A DNA stretch of 64,000 nucleotides from Thermobaculum terrenum ATCC BAA-798. Its GTDB lineage: Bacteria > Chloroflexota > Chloroflexia > Thermobaculales > Thermobaculaceae. Made by a program: the position numbers and the translations under genes. The stretch is taken from positions 496,001 through 560,000 of the forward strand of contig NC_013526.1 of the NCBI RefSeq assembly GCF_000025005.1. Direction: 5' to 3'. Shown here piece after piece: positions 61,681-64,000 of this stretch (within the stretch, counting starts at the first letter, position 1; every line of letters begins with the position of its first letter). The notes below the pieces were generated by a model. That model had not been told where the DNA came from, made no database searches, and worked only from the letters and a program-made list of their open reading frames with translations.

Positions 61681-61827
61681 GTCGCTCACCGGAGCGGCTA
61701 AACATCTGGATGTAAGAAACTTACACCAAAGCTCAGGTGCCGTCAAATAGCTCGCCAAGATCTAACCAAATATTAACCTATCTAGCGCTAATTGTTGTAT
61801 TATGTAAGGGCAAGCAAGGAGAGCATC

Positions 61828-62058
61828 ATGGAACACTCCGACGACCCACCGATCTGGCACCATCTGCTGCACGACGAGGGTTTGGAAGCCTCTCAGGGGT
61901 GCCCTCGGTGCGCACAGTACGAGCAGATGCTGCTGAGGCTAGAGGAGGAGCTGTCGAGCATCCGCCGCTATCTGCTGATCTCCGACACCCGCAACCAGCT
62001 TCGCTACCTAGCACTTCGCAGGCGCGAGCTGAGGGACGACCAGGATATAGTCAATTAG
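61828..62058 (+). CDS. Small CxxC protein of unknown function
   Basis: A 76-residue protein, MEHSDDPPIWHHLLHDEGLE, then GCPRCAQYEQMLLRLEEELS and a helical Arg-rich end. One CxxC could bind metal with the nearby His pair, and the centre looks like a short coiled coil. AAGGAGAGCATC precedes the ATG at 61828. Divergent from the nuclease-helicase gene, 147 bases apart. Confidence 0.6.
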   Translation: MEHSDDPPIWHHLLHDEGLEASQGCPRCAQYEQMLLRLEEELSSIRRYLLISDTRNQLRYLALRRRELRDDQDIVN

Positions 62059-62059
62059 G

Positions 62060-62533
62060 TTAGGCACCCACCTTATTGAGTATCCCCTGAGCCTCATCTC
62101 GAGAGGAGCCGGCGGCCACAACCACCACCGTCAGCCCTTGGGCGATCGCGCCCTCAACCTCGTCTATCTCCTCATCTGTGGCGCCCAGATCCTCTAGCAA
62201 CTCGTCTATGGCCGCGTCCGGCTGGTGTGCATAGGCCACTGCCAGCGGGCCACCCACAACGGCGCCTAGGTTTGGCACTAGGATGCCGGTGCTGCCCACG
62301 CTGATCCCCTCTCCAAACGGGACGTTCTCATCGGTCACCACCTCAAGCGAGCCCATGCGGCCTACCTCCATCTCCTCCTCGGAGGGTATCTGCTCCGGGT
62401 CTGCTGGGTTGGGCACCACTATGCTGATCTGTTCGGTGCTGAAGCCTCCATCGCTGAGGGCGCGCACGGCGTCCAGCGCCAACTGCTGGCTCTCAAATGC
62501 CCTCACCGCTACCCCTGGGATATCTTGGGCCAT
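62060..62533 (-). CDS. General stress protein 17M/YflT-like
   Basis: A 157-residue protein. GVAVRAFESQQLALDAVRAL and GFSTEQISIVV is the YflT/GSP17M opening; GAVVGGPLAVAYAH is the central Gly-rich hydrophobic loop and GLTVVVVAAG the ending. Such proteins are induced by heat or general stress; mechanism unknown. GGAGGTGATCGC precedes ATG 62533. Its stop is one base from the end of the CxxC gene. Confidence 0.82.
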   Translation of the reverse strand: MAQDIPGVAVRAFESQQLALDAVRALSDGGFSTEQISIVVPNPADPEQIPSEEEMEVGRMGSLEVVTDENVPFGEGISVGSTGILVPNLGAVVGGPLAVAYAHQPDAAIDELLEDLGATDEEIDEVEGAIAQGLTVVVVAAGSSRDEAQGILNKVGA

Positions 62534-62688
62534 GCGATCACCTCCCCATATGGATTTCTCGATGACCATTGAGCAACAAGCATACCAAGCCCCAAAGAGG
62601 TGGCAATGGCAGGGATAATACCTATAAGTGGTATCCTTCTTGCGATGTGGGGAGCGTCGCTTGTTGTACAGCCAATAGGAGGCGTGAG

Positions 62689-62859
62689 ATGGCTGCGACT
62701 GACGTGGTCTGTGGCATGCAGATCGATGAGGAGCAGGCAGAGGCTTCTGGCCTCACCAGCGAATATGGCGGCCAGACCTACTACTTCTGCTCGCCCGGGT
62801 GCAAGCAGACGTTCGATCAGAACCCCGAGGCCTACGCTGCTGAGCAATCCGGTATCTAG
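62689..62859 (+). CDS. YHS-domain protein
   Basis: A 56-residue single YHS domain: TDVVCGMQIDEEQAEASG, YGGQTYYFCSPGCKQTF, DQNPEAYA. The Cys residues fit a small metal- (probably copper-) binding module often found beside copper ATPases, none of which is visible here. AGGAGGCGTGAG precedes the ATG. Confidence 0.87.
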   Translation: MAATDVVCGMQIDEEQAEASGLTSEYGGQTYYFCSPGCKQTFDQNPEAYAAEQSGI

Positions 62860-63159
62860 ATGCTGGGGCGCCACGCACGTTTTGGGTGTGCGCGGGCCCC
62901 CTGCTTACCTGTGGACTTCCACGCCTTTCTGCCCTATAGGCAGTAATGTAAAGCCCCGAATGCAGGCCGAAGCCCCGTATTGAGCGTACGCACCGCGCAT
63001 ATCGAGCGCCCGCTTGCCACCCCAACCTGAGATTTCCTCCTGATTTGTGGTGTAGCATGACAGAACTTTCATCGGTTCCTGGCTTGGCTCTCATTGGTTG
63101 TTCATGGCCAGCAAATAAGATAGAAGGGTAATCCTAAGATAGAACAGGAAGGAAGCCCC
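62860..63159. other. Intergenic region before the metallopeptidase
   Basis: No gene recognised. The last 60 bases, rich in A and G, lead to the GGAAGGA ribosome site of the following gene. Promoter elements could not be assigned with confidence. Confidence 0.5.
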
Positions 63160-64000
63160 TTGCGCTGGATGCTGCTGACGCTCATGATGGCTGTGGCTCT
63201 TTACGCCGCCTGGATGCACGACACCAACCGTGCGCTGCCCTTTGCTAAGCTGCCGCCTGTCAGGGGCACAGAGATCGCTCGCGTGTTGCCCGATCCCACA
63301 GCCACACCGGTCAGCAAGGTACGCGTACCTCAAGGAGTGCCCATAAGACCGTCGCTGCAGAAGCAGGTAAACGCGTTGATGGCGGATGTAGAGCGGGTGC
63401 GAGGGCTGCGCTTTGAGCGCCGCATCGTCCCTCGCTTCCTCACCCCTGCCGATTTCAGGGTTTACTACAGCCATATGCTCGATAGAGAGTGGCCACAGGC
63501 CCAGCGGCAGGCTCAGGAAGACACCCTCATCATGTTCGGCCTGGCATCCCCTTCATTTAATATCAACCGTGTGTTGGAAGATGACCCCAGCAACTCCATT
63601 CTAGGTTTCTATGAGCTCGACAGCAAGCGTATGTTCATTATCGGACGACCCAACGATCTAGATCCGGCCAACAAGGTGACCTTGGCCCACGAGCTCACAC
63701 ACGCCCTGCAGGATCAGCACTTCCGTATCCAGTCCATGTATGAGCGAGCCCGCGACAACGAGGACGCCGAGCTGGCCCTCCGAGCGCTTGTGGAGGGCGA
63801 TGCCACCCTCTCCGAGATGCTGTACATGGGCGATACCAAGATCGATGAGTCCCGGGCGCAGGCCATCGCCCGTCAGGACGGTACCACGTTCACCAGCATC
63901 TCTACCGGTCCAGCTGTGCTGACCCTCAAGACCCTCTTCCCCTACCTGCAGGGAGCATCTTGGGTGGGGCAGCTGTACAGGAAGGGTGGGTGGGGAGCAG
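63160..64000 (+). CDS. Membrane-anchored zinc metallopeptidase (HExxH), 3' end missing
   Basis: Open to the right edge (280 codons seen). An N-terminal helix (WMLLTLMMAVALYAAWM) is a signal anchor; the metal site is VTLAHELTHALQDQHF (HExxH about residue 179), with DAELALRALVEGDATL after it supplying a further acidic ligand. This resembles uncharacterised HELTH-type peptidases of Chloroflexota lipoprotein/membrane class. TTG at 63160 has GGAAGGA upstream; ATG at 63169 is the alternative. Confidence 0.85.
   Translation, partial: MRWMLLTLMMAVALYAAWMHDTNRALPFAKLPPVRGTEIARVLPDPTATPVSKVRVPQGVPIRPSLQKQVNALMADVERVRGLRFERRIVPRFLTPADFRVYYSHMLDREWPQAQRQAQEDTLIMFGLASPSFNINRVLEDDPSNSILGFYELDSKRMFIIGRPNDLDPANKVTLAHELTHALQDQHFRIQSMYERARDNEDAELALRALVEGDATLSEMLYMGDTKIDESRAQAIARQDGTTFTSISTGPAVLTLKTLFPYLQGASWVGQLYRKGGWGA

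Noticed and set aside
62600-62983. 127-codon frame with hydrophobic start near the YHS gene
   Set aside because: It runs in another frame through the YHS gene, which has clear family motifs and a strong ribosome site; the ribosome site for this frame is weak.

Overview
The window is a GC-rich, gene-dense piece of a bacterial chromosome. Frequent AGG/AGA arginine and ATA isoleucine codons, many GTG and TTG starts behind strong GGAGG ribosome sites, and the gene mix (CUT-type sugar permease remnant, GH43/GH76/GH3 glycosidases, lipoproteins with PTPTP-type linkers) suggest a thermophilic member of the Chloroflexota/Thermomicrobia/Thermobaculum type. That assignment is inference; no rRNA or tRNA gene was seen to confirm it.

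Layout. 0-9.5 kb: a leftward run of nine close-set genes headed by a MarR regulator with a palindromic operator, then a heterodimeric ABC exporter, an FMN reductase, a hydrolase, MATE and Bcr/CflA efflux pumps, an esterase and a truncated GH3 glycosidase. 9.5-23.3 kb: a two-subunit molybdenum hydroxylase, a PhyH-type dioxygenase divergent from an AraC regulator, a TauE/SafE exporter, lipoproteins, an SDR, a GAF/CcdA redox pair, L-2-hydroxyglutarate oxidase and a flotillin/NfeD pair. 23.4-32 kb: a sugar-permease remnant, then a glutaredoxin-like gene with an in-frame TGA exactly where the first active-site Cys should be (candidate selenoprotein), two paralogous PAS/GAF histidine kinases flanking an inositol-phosphatase-like and a ChbG-like gene. 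32-37 kb: small membrane proteins, two MFS transporters, an APH-like kinase and a VOC protein.

37-63 kb is more patchy and in places visibly more A/T-rich. It holds a decayed ABC ATPase, LacI plus a D-lyxose isomerase-like gene, a frameshifted two-TM/SAVED-domain protein (CBASS-type effector without a visible cyclase), a lone resolvase-like domain, GH43 and GH76 glycosidases, a rearranged copy of the MATE/MFS junction from 2.4-2.9 kb, an ABC-2 exporter, a DHFR-family fragment, a subtilase, an amber-interrupted SH3 protein and a very large Cas4/RecB-like nuclease fused to a UPF1/Dna2-like helicase. The right edge cuts a membrane-anchored metallopeptidase.

The strongest candidates for something undescribed are the UxxC glutaredoxin (23.6 kb), the orphan TM-SAVED gene (40.8 kb), the nuclease-helicase fusion (57.4 kb) and the long perfect hairpin inside the GH43 signal-peptide codons (44.2 kb).
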